DNA of 45,761 nucleotides from Crocosphaera sp. (GCA_030066295.1 JASJBX010000046.1:1-45761), one strand, 5' to 3'. Numbered from the stretch's first letter, positions 32,997 to 43,467 are shown. Program-made: numbers and translations. The notes: generated by a model not told the origin, from the letters alone.

Positions 32997-35900
32997 ATGG
33001 ATATTAATGGGTTTGAGACATTAACTAATGCTGATCAAGGATTAGTGGGAGTATTGGACAATAGCTCGATGTCGGGGTTATTAGCTGACAACGGACTGTT
33101 ATCAGTAACAAAGGGAAATGGTCTAGGTTCAGGATTGGATTTGAACTCCCAAGAGCTATTAGATACTTCTGAACGCATCAAATTAGAAGAGGAGCGTTGG
33201 CTCTTGGATGAAGATCCTATTATCAGCATTTCTTCGACTCAAACCCCAATTGCTCTGTCCACTAACAATAATACTCTTGACACCGATGAAATCACGGGTA
33301 TTTCCGAAGACTTGAGTAATGGTGCAGGTTTAACCCTAGATTTACCGGAGTTTCCCACGGATCTGCTAGAAGCTAAATTACAAGAAAGTGTCCAAAGTGC
33401 TAATACGACAGCTAATTCCGTTATTCCTATTTTTGAACTCAAAGGAGTTGGTGTTAACAATGCGAAGATGACCTTCATCTTTGATCAGAATTTCCTGGAA
33501 GATCCCAATGATCCAGCCAATCAGAATTTCTATTTGGAATCCAATGATCCTATCCATGGAGAGCGCAGTGCTACCATCGATACAGGTGCGGGTACTATGA
33601 ATAGGGTGCGGTTCCTAGAAGGGAATGAATCTCAGGCGGATCGCTTGCTGTTTATTGGGGAAGCAGACGGATTAACGGTTTATGGTAATTTCTTTTTAGG
33701 TAGCACGAATTGGGGCTATGTGACCACCAGAAGCAGCGAAGGGACTGTTATTTACGACGGAGATGCTGAAGTGAATAATCCACCCTTAGCTTGTGACGAA
33801 TGTGGGGAAAATGAAAATCAACAGGGAACTCAAACAAGTCCGGCTAGTATCTATGCAGAACGAGGGGAGTTTTACCAATCGCAAACTGATATTTCTATTT
33901 CTGGACGTAGTGGCTCGGACTTGCATTATAGCTTTACTCGTCAATATCGTTCCAGAATAGATAGGGATAGTCCCCTAGGTTACAACTGGGATCACGAATA
34001 CTTCCAGCGTTTAGAAGTGCAAATTGATGGTAGTGTTCTTCATGACAATGGATTAAGTCGCAATCAAGATCGTTATTTGCTTAATGACACGGGGGATGGA
34101 TTTATTTCTCCACCAGAATTTTTTACGGAATTGAAGCAGCTACAAGATGGTAGTTTTGAGCTACGGGAAGCTAACGGTATTGTTAAAAGCTTTGACTCTG
34201 AAGGTAAGTTGATCGAAATGCGCGATCGCAATGACAACTTCATGAGCTTTCTCTACAATAATCAAGACCAACTCATTCAAGTTATTGATACTTTAGGAAG
34301 GGCGATAGATTATAACTATATAAATAGTGGTACGAACGCAGGACGACTGGATAATATTGTTGATTTTAGTGGTCGCATGGTGGACTTCACTTATGATGGC
34401 AATGGCGATCTAGTAGAAGTAACTTCCCCTACCGTAACCGGAACACCTAACGGCAATGACTTTGTTGATGGTAAGACGACTCGCTATACTTACACTTCTG
34501 GATTTAGTAATGAAGCTCTTAACCATAATCTATTAACTATAACTCGACCCAATGAAGTGGCCAATGGTGGCGCAGCAATGGTCATTAATGAGTATGGTAC
34601 TAGCGGTTTTAGTTTCGATAAGATCATTAGTCAAACAGGTGGCGGAGTCAATGATTCTGGGGTAGAAGCAGGAGGAACTTTTAACTATGAATATACCAGC
34701 TTGGGATCGGGACTAACGGGAGATCCTAATCAAGCGATTAGTCGTACCCGTGAAACAGATCGCAATGGGAATGTAACGGAATGGGAATGGAATCCTTTGG
34801 GATACGCTGTAGTGAAGCGAGAATTTACTAAAGGGTTACGTAATGGGGAACCAGAGTTCTTTGAAACTCGCTGGGAATATAATGCTGATGGACGTTTGTT
34901 ACGGCAAATTAATCCTGAAGGTGATGAACAGAACTATACTTATGATGAAAGTAGTAACTCAAGATTTGCTCAGGGTAATCTGAATGCAGGAGAGTACTTA
35001 CCTGATGCAGATCGCGGTGGGGATCAGACAGAAATTCAGACTTTCAGTCTTTATGAACCTATTTATCAACAAACATCTCTAACTGTTGATCCACGAGGAC
35101 TTGATCCTAACTTTACCCCACCCATTCCCGATCCCAGTGGGCGATCGCAAATGGAACGCTACAGCACGCGCTATTTCTTTGACTATCAAGAAGCAGATGC
35201 AGCAGTTGTCTTACCTTTGTTAGCAGAGGAATTAGGGGTCACAGAAGCTGAAGTGCAAATGTTATTGGATGATGCTGGTATTCAGTTGGGATTAGGGGAT
35301 CTCAATTTAGATGATGTTATCTCTACCAGTATCGCTGGTAATGTGGTGGCAATGGTGGAACCATCGGTGGTGCTTTTGGAAGGTTCTAATCAGGAAGTAA
35401 TCGAAGGCGATCGCTTACAAGATATCTTCACCCTCTACCGTTATAATCAATTTGGTCAACTTACCTCTACTGTCGATGCTGAGGGTAATGTTGATACTTT
35501 TGCTTATTTTGCCGAAAATGACCCCGATGGGGACGGCACGGCTACTCTACCCCCTGCTGATGGCAGAATTTTAGACAATACCACTGGTGGTTATTTGCGC
35601 GAAACCATTGAAGATCAATCCCATTTAATTATCGATGGACATCCACCCAATAATGGTAGTGGTGCTGCTCCTACTGCGATTACTATGTCCTATACTTACG
35701 ATGAGGTGGGAAATACCACCAGTATTACCGATGGACGGGGTATTCGCACCGAATTTGTGGTTAATGAATTGAATCAAGTTGTCAGGACAATTCGGGGTGC
35801 TGTTGTCCCTGGAAGCAGTGTTGATGAACCCTTACCGTTGACTGCTTTTAGTTACCTTGAAGATGTGGAATATGATGCCAATGATAATGTAGTAAAACGC

Positions 35901-38900
35901 AGTATTGAAGATCGCGGAGATACTTCTAATACGGGTGGTTTTGTAGATTACACGTATACTTATGACATCTTGGATAATCTAGTCACAGAAACCCAAGAGG
36001 TCGATATTAATACGACTTTGGTGACTCAATATCGCTATGATGCTAATGAGAATCTGACTTTAACTTTATCTCCTGAAGGTAATGCTACCACTGCCCAATA
36101 TGATGAGCGAGATTTATTATTTGTCAGTACCAGAGGTGCTTTAATTACTACTGATGAAACGTTGAGCGCACCAGCAGGATTCAACTCCGATCCAACTCAA
36201 CCTTATAATGTACGGGGTGGTATTCCTTGTCAATGCACCACCTATAATTATGATCTCAATGGTAATGTCATTGAAATGGTGGATAGTGATGATACGGATC
36301 TCTCAATACTGAATAATAGTACCATTGCGGGAATTGGAGATGTCACCACCTATGAGTATGATGGTTATAATCGTCGAGTCGCTACGATTGATGCTGTAGG
36401 AAATCGCACAGAGGTTGAGTATGATCCTGTTGGTAATATAGTCGCTCAGCGTGTCTATGGACCGATTGGTGGTATCAGTCCTATTGATAATTTAGGGACT
36501 AATAATGTCTTATTGAGTGAGATGGTTTATCTCCATGATGAATTGAATCGAACTTATCAACAAGATTACTCCTTATTTGTTGCTAATGGAGTAACTACAG
36601 TGCGAACTCCTGAAATCATGGATGGTAGTCTCACTCCTGATAATAATAAGGTAACAACCCGTTTCGAGTATGACCGCAATTCTCGTCAAACCTTTATGAT
36701 TGAAGACGACGAAGATACTTCCCGCACTGATTATGATGGTGCAGATCGTGCCATTAAAACTATTGATCCGGTGGGTAATACAGTTGAGTATGCCTATGAT
36801 GATAATAACAATTTGATTGAAACTAAAGAGACAGATGTTGCTCAAGTTGCTGGAGTTGGGGATCAAGTCTTCTTGACGACTTATTTCTATGACAGTCTCA
36901 ACCGTCTCCAACAAACAACCAATAATATTGGTCAAACAACCTTCTATCGCTATGATTCACGGAATAATTTAGTAGCGATCGCCGATTCCCAAGGACCAGT
37001 TACGGGAGAAACTATTAACCGTCGTGCTTTTGCAGAAGGTGCATTAACCGTTAATGCTATCAATGATTTTGGCAATGTGACTCGCTATTTCTATGATGGT
37101 ATTAGTCGCAAGGTAAGGGAAGAACAAATTCTCACTGCTTCTGGTGAGGGTGATGGTATTCATATCGGTGCAAATATCTTTGGAATGAAAGATGTTGTGG
37201 GTGAAGAAGAATCATTCACTCCCACTGCTGATGTGACTCAAGGTGGTGGTGATGGTATCATCCGCACCGGTTATATTTATGATGATAATTCCCTCCTATC
37301 TGCTATAGTTGATGACCAAGGTAATGCGACGGTTTATCTCTATGACAACCTCAACCGTCAGGTAACAGAAACCAAAGGATTAACGGTTATTACTCCCTTG
37401 GATAAAGCTTTAATCTTGGGTGACAGGGAAATAGTGACTCCCACCGCAGCGACTATTAATGATCCTGAGGTGATTGCTGAAGAGTTAATTAATAATCAAT
37501 TAGCAGAAATTCAAGCACGTTTAACTGATATTGCACCTTTGTTCCCCAATTTAGCGGATCAAGTTGATGATAATCCCCCCACTACCATTGTTTATGGTTA
37601 TTCTCCTGATGATAATGTGTTGATTTTAGAGGATGAAAACGACTCGGAAACCTTCACTAAATATGATGCCATCAATCGTAGTATTGCTACCAGAATCTTC
37701 CGATCTGGACAAAGCGACGACTTTACCGGTGATCCTATTTTCGCACCTGATCCCGTCAATGACCCATCCAATCCTAGCACTAGCTTCCCTGCTGTTGTAG
37801 GAACGAATCACAATAACTATGAGTATGATGGACTATCTCGCTTAACCTTAGCAACGGACAATAATGATCCTGATGATCCCAGTGATGATTCTGTTGTGAC
37901 TTATGCTTATGATAGTCTCAGTCGGGTGATTGAAGAAGTTCAACAAATTGGACCCCCTGATCTATCTAGTACGTCTTCTGGTAGTAATACTGCAAACACC
38001 CTCAACGACAATACCCAAACATGGATCGTTGATGAATGGGTTGGTAAACTAATTCGCATTACTGATACCACAGGTAAATCTCAAATTCGTGAGATTATCG
38101 CTAATACCACTAATGAATTGACCATAAACAGAGATTGGGATGTCATCCCTGATGCAACCTTTACTTATGAAATTTTACCAGCGAAGGCCATCTCATCAGG
38201 TTATACAGCAGATACTCGTACTTCTGTTACCTATCCCAATGGTCGTAAGTTAATCTATACCTACGATGGGTTAGATCGAATTAAGTCTATTACTGATGAT
38301 GGTGAAGCTTTAGCTCTTGTAGAATACGACTATATTGGTGCTGGACGAGTATTAGAACGGCGATCGCCTACTAATGGTACTCGCATGACCTATCTCAATG
38401 ATGCAGGGGATACGGACATTGGTTATGATGGTTTGCGTCGGATTGTCACTTTACGCCACTTAGAAGCTGATAATAGCCTAATTGTCGGGTTTGAATACGG
38501 GTATGATCGCATGAATAATCGTACCTTCCAGCGTAAACTCCATGATTTAGCTAATAGTGAGTTATATGAATATGATTCTGTCTATCGTTTGATTAATTTT
38601 GAACGAGGGGAATTAAATGCACCTGGAGATGCAATTATTACCCCGTCAACGGAAGTTAACCAAGGACAAGAATGGAATCTTGATGGTGTGGGTAACTGGG
38701 ATGAAAGCACGATTTTTGATGAAAATGGTAATCCCATTGTGGATGATCGGGAACATTCATCGTTTAATGAGTTAATTACTCAAGAGGGTGCAACCCTACT
38801 CTATGACGATAATGGTAATTTAGTGGAGGATGAAAACTACAAATATCAATATGATTTCCGTAACCGTCTGCGAATTGCTACCCGTAAAGGTGATGGATTA

Positions 38901-40091
38901 ATACCTGATGAAGTGGTAGCGAAATACTCTTATGATGCCATGGGACGACGTATTCGTAAGGAAGTGAGTAATTCTGGTGCTAATGATGGGGTGACTGACT
39001 TCTATTATGATGGCAATCAGGTAGTTGAGGAACGAGATGGTAGTAATGTCCTGACTCAGCAATTTGTCTATGGTAATTATATTGATGAAGTGTTGGTGAT
39101 GGATCGTAATTTGGATGGGGATGATAGTGCGATCGGTGTTGCTGATCAACGTTACCATTATCATCAAGATGCGCTGTCCTCTGTTTATGCAGTGACGGAT
39201 GAAAATGGGGATATTGCAGAAAGTTATCTCTATGATCCTTATGGTGAGGTGACGGTATTTGATGCTTCAGGTAATATTGTTGCTGATCATCCTTGGGGTG
39301 CAGCGAATAGTTTGATTGATAATCCTTATCTGTTTACGGGACGGCGTTATGATGAGGAAACTGGGTTATATTATTATCGTGCAAGGTATTATGATGCTGA
39401 TCAGGGTCGGTTTATTTCAAGAGATCCTTTCAATTATGTGGATGGCACAAATCTATATCAATACGTCAAGGGACAACCGATTTTTTATACAGATCCAAGT
39501 GGACGAGCGATCACCCTTGCCTCGGCTGTCTATGTGATAGGAACTTTTACCATCTCCTTATTAGCAGGTATCACCGCTAATGCATTAGGAAAGGTTTTTG
39601 ATAAGATGGGATCGTCTTTAGAAAATAACTTTCCCAAAAACCCACAAAATGAACCTGGAATTGGTACATCCGATGTAAAAACTCCATGCCCCACGGGTAA
39701 TGGCAGTTATACGTTTCGCTCAAATACATGGTCAGGTGGGGGTCCGGGAAAAACTTTCGCTGAAATTGACATAAATTGGGAAATTAAAGAGAATGGCATC
39801 TGGGATTTTCGAGTAAGTTGGGGAAATACTCGTGTTGGCTCTAGTTTAGGAGGAATAATCCAAAATCAAATATATGGTTCCGTTGTAGAAATTAGTCGCC
39901 GCTATAAGAAAAATTTATGTTCATGTAGAGAAGAAACACCAGTTATAAAGATGGAAGTTGGCACAGCCACTTTTATTGATCAACCTTGGCCCTCATCCAA
40001 CGATTATGAATCTTGCAGTGAGGAGATAGAGATTACTGGGATTAGCACCAAAGCAAAAATACTTAAGGCAAAAAAATGCCAAACTTTCTAA
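32997..40091 (+). CDS. giant RHS/YD-repeat protein with variable C-terminal domain
   Basis: About 2364 residues. I use the ATG at 32997 (MDINGFETLTNADQG), which has AAAGG just before it. The frame is open from TTG 32964. A DUF6531-like start to the RHS shell (DISISGRSGSDLHYSFTRQY) is at about residue 300. Many YD repeats of the type YTYDEVGNTTSITDGRG follow and build the hollow shell. The RHS core is GRRYDEETGLYYYRARYYDA, then FISRDPFNYVDGTNLYQYVK. After FYTDPSGRA comes a unique tail of about 190 residues with one hydrophobic segment (YVIGTFTISLLAGITANALG) and several cysteines. In other RHS proteins this tail is the effector; no known toxin fold is evident here. No classical signal peptide is seen. 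Confidence 0.9.
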   Translation: MDINGFETLTNADQGLVGVLDNSSMSGLLADNGLLSVTKGNGLGSGLDLNSQELLDTSERIKLEEERWLLDEDPIISISSTQTPIALSTNNNTLDTDEITGISEDLSNGAGLTLDLPEFPTDLLEAKLQESVQSANTTANSVIPIFELKGVGVNNAKMTFIFDQNFLEDPNDPANQNFYLESNDPIHGERSATIDTGAGTMNRVRFLEGNESQADRLLFIGEADGLTVYGNFFLGSTNWGYVTTRSSEGTVIYDGDAEVNNPPLACDECGENENQQGTQTSPASIYAERGEFYQSQTDISISGRSGSDLHYSFTRQYRSRIDRDSPLGYNWDHEYFQRLEVQIDGSVLHDNGLSRNQDRYLLNDTGDGFISPPEFFTELKQLQDGSFELREANGIVKSFDSEGKLIEMRDRNDNFMSFLYNNQDQLIQVIDTLGRAIDYNYINSGTNAGRLDNIVDFSGRMVDFTYDGNGDLVEVTSPTVTGTPNGNDFVDGKTTRYTYTSGFSNEALNHNLLTITRPNEVANGGAAMVINEYGTSGFSFDKIISQTGGGVNDSGVEAGGTFNYEYTSLGSGLTGDPNQAISRTRETDRNGNVTEWEWNPLGYAVVKREFTKGLRNGEPEFFETRWEYNADGRLLRQINPEGDEQNYTYDESSNSRFAQGNLNAGEYLPDADRGGDQTEIQTFSLYEPIYQQTSLTVDPRGLDPNFTPPIPDPSGRSQMERYSTRYFFDYQEADAAVVLPLLAEELGVTEAEVQMLLDDAGIQLGLGDLNLDDVISTSIAGNVVAMVEPSVVLLEGSNQEVIEGDRLQDIFTLYRYNQFGQLTSTVDAEGNVDTFAYFAENDPDGDGTATLPPADGRILDNTTGGYLRETIEDQSHLIIDGHPPNNGSGAAPTAITMSYTYDEVGNTTSITDGRGIRTEFVVNELNQVVRTIRGAVVPGSSVDEPLPLTAFSYLEDVEYDANDNVVKRSIEDRGDTSNTGGFVDYTYTYDILDNLVTETQEVDINTTLVTQYRYDANENLTLTLSPEGNATTAQYDERDLLFVSTRGALITTDETLSAPAGFNSDPTQPYNVRGGIPCQCTTYNYDLNGNVIEMVDSDDTDLSILNNSTIAGIGDVTTYEYDGYNRRVATIDAVGNRTEVEYDPVGNIVAQRVYGPIGGISPIDNLGTNNVLLSEMVYLHDELNRTYQQDYSLFVANGVTTVRTPEIMDGSLTPDNNKVTTRFEYDRNSRQTFMIEDDEDTSRTDYDGADRAIKTIDPVGNTVEYAYDDNNNLIETKETDVAQVAGVGDQVFLTTYFYDSLNRLQQTTNNIGQTTFYRYDSRNNLVAIADSQGPVTGETINRRAFAEGALTVNAINDFGNVTRYFYDGISRKVREEQILTASGEGDGIHIGANIFGMKDVVGEEESFTPTADVTQGGGDGIIRTGYIYDDNSLLSAIVDDQGNATVYLYDNLNRQVTETKGLTVITPLDKALILGDREIVTPTAATINDPEVIAEELINNQLAEIQARLTDIAPLFPNLADQVDDNPPTTIVYGYSPDDNVLILEDENDSETFTKYDAINRSIATRIFRSGQSDDFTGDPIFAPDPVNDPSNPSTSFPAVVGTNHNNYEYDGLSRLTLATDNNDPDDPSDDSVVTYAYDSLSRVIEEVQQIGPPDLSSTSSGSNTANTLNDNTQTWIVDEWVGKLIRITDTTGKSQIREIIANTTNELTINRDWDVIPDATFTYEILPAKAISSGYTADTRTSVTYPNGRKLIYTYDGLDRIKSITDDGEALALVEYDYIGAGRVLERRSPTNGTRMTYLNDAGDTDIGYDGLRRIVTLRHLEADNSLIVGFEYGYDRMNNRTFQRKLHDLANSELYEYDSVYRLINFERGELNAPGDAIITPSTEVNQGQEWNLDGVGNWDESTIFDENGNPIVDDREHSSFNELITQEGATLLYDDNGNLVEDENYKYQYDFRNRLRIATRKGDGLIPDEVVAKYSYDAMGRRIRKEVSNSGANDGVTDFYYDGNQVVEERDGSNVLTQQFVYGNYIDEVLVMDRNLDGDDSAIGVADQRYHYHQDALSSVYAVTDENGDIAESYLYDPYGEVTVFDASGNIVADHPWGAANSLIDNPYLFTGRRYDEETGLYYYRARYYDADQGRFISRDPFNYVDGTNLYQYVKGQPIFYTDPSGRAITLASAVYVIGTFTISLLAGITANALGKVFDKMGSSLENNFPKNPQNEPGIGTSDVKTPCPTGNGSYTFRSNTWSGGGPGKTFAEIDINWEIKENGIWDFRVSWGNTRVGSSLGGIIQNQIYGSVVEISRRYKKNLCSCREETPVIKMEVGTATFIDQPWPSSNDYESCSEEIEITGISTKAKILKAKKCQTF

Positions 40092-40126
40092 TTTCTATAA
40101 TTTCTATTTTAGGGCGATCGCCTTCG

Positions 40127-40204
40127 TAGCCTTCGTAGGTTGGGTTAAGCGAATAAATTATCATTAATACAACTTTGCAATGCAATTTACAAGCAAAACC
40201 CAAC
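40127..40204. repeat. dispersed inverted repeat of the GTAGGTTGGGTTAAG type
   Basis: TAGGTTGGGTTAAG near 40136 and the inverse AACCCAACA near 40197 flank an AT-rich centre. Sequences of this kind are widespread intergenic repeats in cyanobacteria. It fills most of the gap between the RHS gene and the next gene. Confidence 0.5.
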
Positions 40205-40241
40205 ACCCTCCACTTTCTTTCAATTTAAAAGGAAAAAATTA

Positions 40242-40685
40242 ATGTTCAACGTAACTAAAACCACAATTACTGCTTCAATTGCCATTAGCTTATTAGCAAT
40301 ATCACAATCTGCCAATGCTGCTACTTTTCGGTGGAAAGGAACCAATAATACAGATGAGATTGTTAACGATCTAACGTTAGCATATTCTTTTCCTGGAGAC
40401 GCAGAACTTCGGTTTTTTGAGATAGACTTTCCTGCTCTAAACCCTGGAGAGATGATTACATTTAACGCACCATTTAATTCAAACCACCTTTGGGATGGGG
40501 ATGATCTTTTAGGTACTAACTTCAACACTTGGACGTTTAACGATAATCCTGTACCTGCTGATGGGTCAATCGAGCCACAGCTTGAGCAAATTCCTGAATC
40601 CTCCTCTAATCTTAGTCTGCTCGCTCTCGGTATTCTAGGGGCAGGTTCCACACTTCTTCGTAAGAAAAAAGGCGATCGCCTGTAG
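40242..40685 (+). CDS. small PEP-CTERM-type exported protein
   Basis: 147 residues. A clean signal peptide (MFNVTKTTITASIAISLLAI) ends at ANAA near residue 26. The mature part is short and acidic. The C-terminus is IPESSSNLSLLALGILGAGS followed by LLRKKK, a PEP-CTERM-like sorting signal. A Shine-Dalgarno (AAAGGAAAA) sits about 8 bp upstream. Its position directly after the RHS gene is noted, but nothing suggests it is an immunity protein, since it carries its own export signals. Confidence 0.75.
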   Translation: MFNVTKTTITASIAISLLAISQSANAATFRWKGTNNTDEIVNDLTLAYSFPGDAELRFFEIDFPALNPGEMITFNAPFNSNHLWDGDDLLGTNFNTWTFNDNPVPADGSIEPQLEQIPESSSNLSLLALGILGAGSTLLRKKKGDRL

Positions 40686-40819
40686 GGTGAGTTCCTCAGA
40701 ATTCGTTGAACCTTCAAATTGTCCGATTATTTGGTAACGCACCACCCCAACCAAATACCATCAGAAAACCTTACTGTTGGATTGTAAATGAAACAAAACT
40801 GTTATTCTAGACCTTGTTG

Positions 40820-40861
40820 TGGCAAAGTTATGCTTCCTCTAATGGCAAAGTTATGCTTCCT
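40820..40861. repeat. 19-bp direct repeat (TGGCAAAGTTATGCTTCCT, two copies)
   Basis: Two exact copies at 40820-40838 and 40843-40861, 4 bp apart, downstream of nadK, which is convergent with the PEP-CTERM gene. The rest of this 188-bp gap shows no gene. Confidence 0.8.
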
Positions 40862-40873
40862 GTCACAGGTTAA

Positions 40874-41797
40874 CTAATTAACCCGATGATTATTATCAAA
40901 ACGAATTCTGGTTCCGGCCCATTGTAACTTTTCTCGCAGGGTTTGATAAAAAGAATAATTTTCTCGTAAAACAATAAACCTCGCCATACAATTCGCCATT
41001 TTTACCGATACCCATTGACCGGGCCAGATGGAAGTGGCTAAAGAACTATCAGTCCATAGCTTAGTATTTAATTCATAGTCTCCCAGGGGCCAAATATTGA
41101 CGATGGAACCAGGAGGAATAACAATAGGACGACTGGACAAACTTAAAGGACAAATAGGGGTGACGGCGATCGCATCCATTCCCGGGTGAATAATAGGGCC
41201 GTTAGCCGAAGCGGTGTAACAAGTCGAACCGGTAGGGGTGGCCACCAATAACCCATCCCCTTGATATTGATCCACCACTTCCCCATCCACTTCTAGTTCT
41301 AAAATAGCGGTGGGCATTCGGTCAACACTGGCCGGTTTGATGCACATTTCGTTGAGACAATAAAAGCGATCGCTGCTGGGTTGAGGGGAACAGCGATCGC
41401 CTTCACATATCTTGGCTTCTAGCATCATTCTCTGTAACATAGCATAGCGATCGCTTTGGAGACGATGCCAAACTTGTTGGGTATCTTTGAATAATTCAAA
41501 GGGTTCGGTTAAAAAGCCTAAATGTCCCCCCACATTCACCGCTAAAATGGGGATGCCTTCGGGGGCTAATTGTCGCGCAGAGGCTAAAATAGTACCATCT
41601 CCCCCTAAAACAATGGCTAAATCGATTTTTTCTGAGGCAGAGGACAGAAAGACGGGATAGGGATTATCTTTATAACCACTCGGTCCCATTAATACTTTAC
41701 AATCAAGGGTTTCTAGTTCTTTCGCACACCGTTGCGCCCATTTTTTGCTCTCGGTGTCTCCCGCTTTATAGGCAATAATAACTTGTTTCAGTTCCAC
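40874..41797 (-). CDS. nadK: NAD kinase
   Basis: Phosphorylates NAD to NADP. The 307-residue protein has the GGDGT signature at residues 65-69 (AIVLGGDGTILASARQL), NVGGHLGFLTEPFELF, the conserved TPTGSTCYTASANGPIIHPG segment and a typical C-terminal ligand-binding domain. The length is normal. The ATG at 41797 gives the family N-terminus (MELKQVIIAYKAG). Confidence 0.96.
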   Translation of the reverse strand: MELKQVIIAYKAGDTESKKWAQRCAKELETLDCKVLMGPSGYKDNPYPVFLSSASEKIDLAIVLGGDGTILASARQLAPEGIPILAVNVGGHLGFLTEPFELFKDTQQVWHRLQSDRYAMLQRMMLEAKICEGDRCSPQPSSDRFYCLNEMCIKPASVDRMPTAILELEVDGEVVDQYQGDGLLVATPTGSTCYTASANGPIIHPGMDAIAVTPICPLSLSSRPIVIPPGSIVNIWPLGDYELNTKLWTDSSLATSIWPGQWVSVKMANCMARFIVLRENYSFYQTLREKLQWAGTRIRFDNNHRVN

Positions 41798-41862
41798 GTT
41801 GATGTACTAAATTAAGGATCTTCTGTTTATTATCATTGTAATCCCCTGTTCCTCCCTTCTGT

Positions 41863-41901
41863 CTCCCCATACTCCCCACACTCCCCATACTCCCCCTCTC
41901 C
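41863..41901. repeat. tandem 9-bp repeat (CTCCCCATA/CTCCCCACA)
   Basis: Four consecutive nonamers lie in the intergenic region between nadK and the divergent small gene at 41987. They are related to the reverse complement of the array at 32899. Confidence 0.85.
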
Positions 41902-41986
41902 ACATTGCATCTTTTTGAGTTTTGATTATCTTAATAATAGGGCTAATAACCCTAGTCTTTATTACGATTGAGTCACAGAATCAGTT

Positions 41987-42367
41987 ATGAACCCTTTACG
42001 ACTTGTTAATTATCTCTGGCCTGCGTTTATCAGTATGATAATTTTGAGTGCGATCGTGGCTTCTTTGCCCGATGTATTAGCTAATGAACCGACTGTTAAA
42101 ACAGCCGAAACCATAGAACCGTTAGAAGCGTCCACAGGAAACTGGCGAGATTTACAAGGGTTAGAAGTCCAAGAAAATCAGCAATGGTCTTGGGATATTG
42201 AAGAAAGTGACGGCATTATTTCTGAAAATCTTGAGTATACAATTTCACCGGATGTTTCCAATGAGTCTCCTGTTGCTGATGTGGAAAAAGAGAATGAAGA
42301 CTGGGAAAATAGTCATCGAGGTGATCCTAAAAAGAGTGGGGGATTAGTTCCATTTGCTGAATTTTAG
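41987..42367 (+). CDS. small exported or membrane-anchored hypothetical protein
   Basis: 126 residues. An N-terminal hydrophobic helix (YLWPAFISMIILSAIVASL, about residues 9-28) followed by DVLANE suggests a signal peptide or anchor. The remainder is acidic, glutamate-rich and low-complexity with no recognisable domain. The ORF is supported by an ATG after an AT-rich promoter region and by the terminator-like hairpin downstream. Function unknown. Confidence 0.6.
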   Translation: MNPLRLVNYLWPAFISMIILSAIVASLPDVLANEPTVKTAETIEPLEASTGNWRDLQGLEVQENQQWSWDIEESDGIISENLEYTISPDVSNESPVADVEKENEDWENSHRGDPKKSGGLVPFAEF

Positions 42368-42520
42368 TGCTGTTTTAACCTTTGTTAATTCTTTTTTTAG
42401 AAGGTGGGAAGATCAAGATAATTAGGCTAACATCTTGCACCAGGACAAGATAAATAAATCGCTAAAAAGAAGACAGTAAATGCTAAAGCAGTTAGTCTTA
42501 AAATAAGATACTTTTGCCTC

Positions 42521-42563
42521 TTGCCATCCCCCCCTTAGAGGGGGGATTATTGAAGGGGCAAGA
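42521..42563. terminator. strong hairpin between convergent genes
   Basis: Seven C (42528-42534) pair with six G (42540-42545), extended outward by TTGCC and GGCAA. It lies between the convergent genes ending at 42367 and 42587 and lacks a T-run, so it may be a bidirectional terminator or an intergenic repeat. The rest of this 219-bp gap holds nothing recognisable. Confidence 0.55.
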
Positions 42564-42586
42564 TGTGAGTAGGGTGTATTTTGCAG

Positions 42587-43039
42587 TTATCTAGTGTATT
42601 CTATTAATTCTCGTCTAGCACCAATTAAGTAAAATGTTTGCATAGAATTATCACTATAACCATAATGGTGTTTATCACAAACCTCATAGGTTTCTCCATT
42701 ATAAAAAGTGTATCGATCTTGAATAACACACAATTGAACTGTTTCTATTTCTTCGTCTTCTAACTCTAATAAATAGGTACGTTCAACGGTTTGAGCGCGG
42801 TCAACTTCTACATAAGTGTACCAATTATCAGGGTATACCATACATTCCCCAGGTTCCACTAACCACCAGCCCTTAGTCACCCAAGTTTCATCATTATTAA
42901 TATAAGCACCGGAAACTCGGACAATTTCATTGCGATAATTACAAAGTTCGGCTGCCTGTGCCATTTTAGGGGACAAAGCTAACTCTCCTAACCCGGCACC
43001 TAAGAACATTAATGAGCATAAACCGAGTAATTTTTTCAT
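42587..43039 (-). CDS. secreted DUF1036-like protein
   Basis: 150 residues with a signal peptide (LLGLCSLMFLGAGLGELALS, cleavage near AQAAEL). The mature domain has the DUF1036 pattern: LCNYRNEIVRVSGAYINNDE, then WVTKGWWLVEPGECMVYPDN, with conserved Cys pairs and aromatic residues. It is a small beta-rich envelope protein of unknown function. The assignment is by motif. Confidence 0.7.
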   Translation of the reverse strand: MKKLLGLCSLMFLGAGLGELALSPKMAQAAELCNYRNEIVRVSGAYINNDETWVTKGWWLVEPGECMVYPDNWYTYVEVDRAQTVERTYLLELEDEEIETVQLCVIQDRYTFYNGETYEVCDKHHYGYSDNSMQTFYLIGARRELIEYTR

Positions 43040-43467
43040 CGTTTTTTCTCCTCAACCTGAATTAAATTTGTTCTGTTTCTAAGTCTTTAAAGGTTTGACT
43101 CAACCATGGGTCAATTGAGCGAGATAATAGAGTCAAAAACCTGGCTTTTCAAAGACGTTCAACGAAGTGAGTAACTTCTGTTCGCTAGAGCCGGAGCAGA
43201 GCGAGGAACTTCTGACTTCTGACTTCTGACTTCATTAACCTCTGGGTTGATGTTGACAATAATTATAGTTGATTTTTAATTGAGGCATCAACGAATTACG
43301 GAAAAAGTTAAGGTATGATTTCATTTTTAAACTCTCCTTCTTGGTTCGTTTTTTTACTGCTACGATGGGGAAATCATGGAACAAACTATTAACAGACTAC
43401 CCAATTATTCCATCCACGTATAAAATAAAACGCAACTGTCGTTAGAAACACGGGGTGAGGAGTTAAG
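43040..43467. other. intergenic region with a short tandem heptamer
   Basis: 428 bp between divergent genes without a plausible ORF. CTTCTGA heptamers are repeated three times in tandem around 43209-43232, next to AAGTGAGTAACTTCTG and GCGAGGAACTTCTGAC. It must hold the promoters of both the DUF1036-like gene and the PBP gene. GAGGAG (about 43457-43462) is the ribosome-binding site of the latter. Confidence 0.5.

Noticed and set aside
40242-40685. Small protein after the RHS gene as an immunity protein
   Set aside because: It has a signal peptide and a PEP-CTERM-like sorting tail, so it is an exported surface protein.
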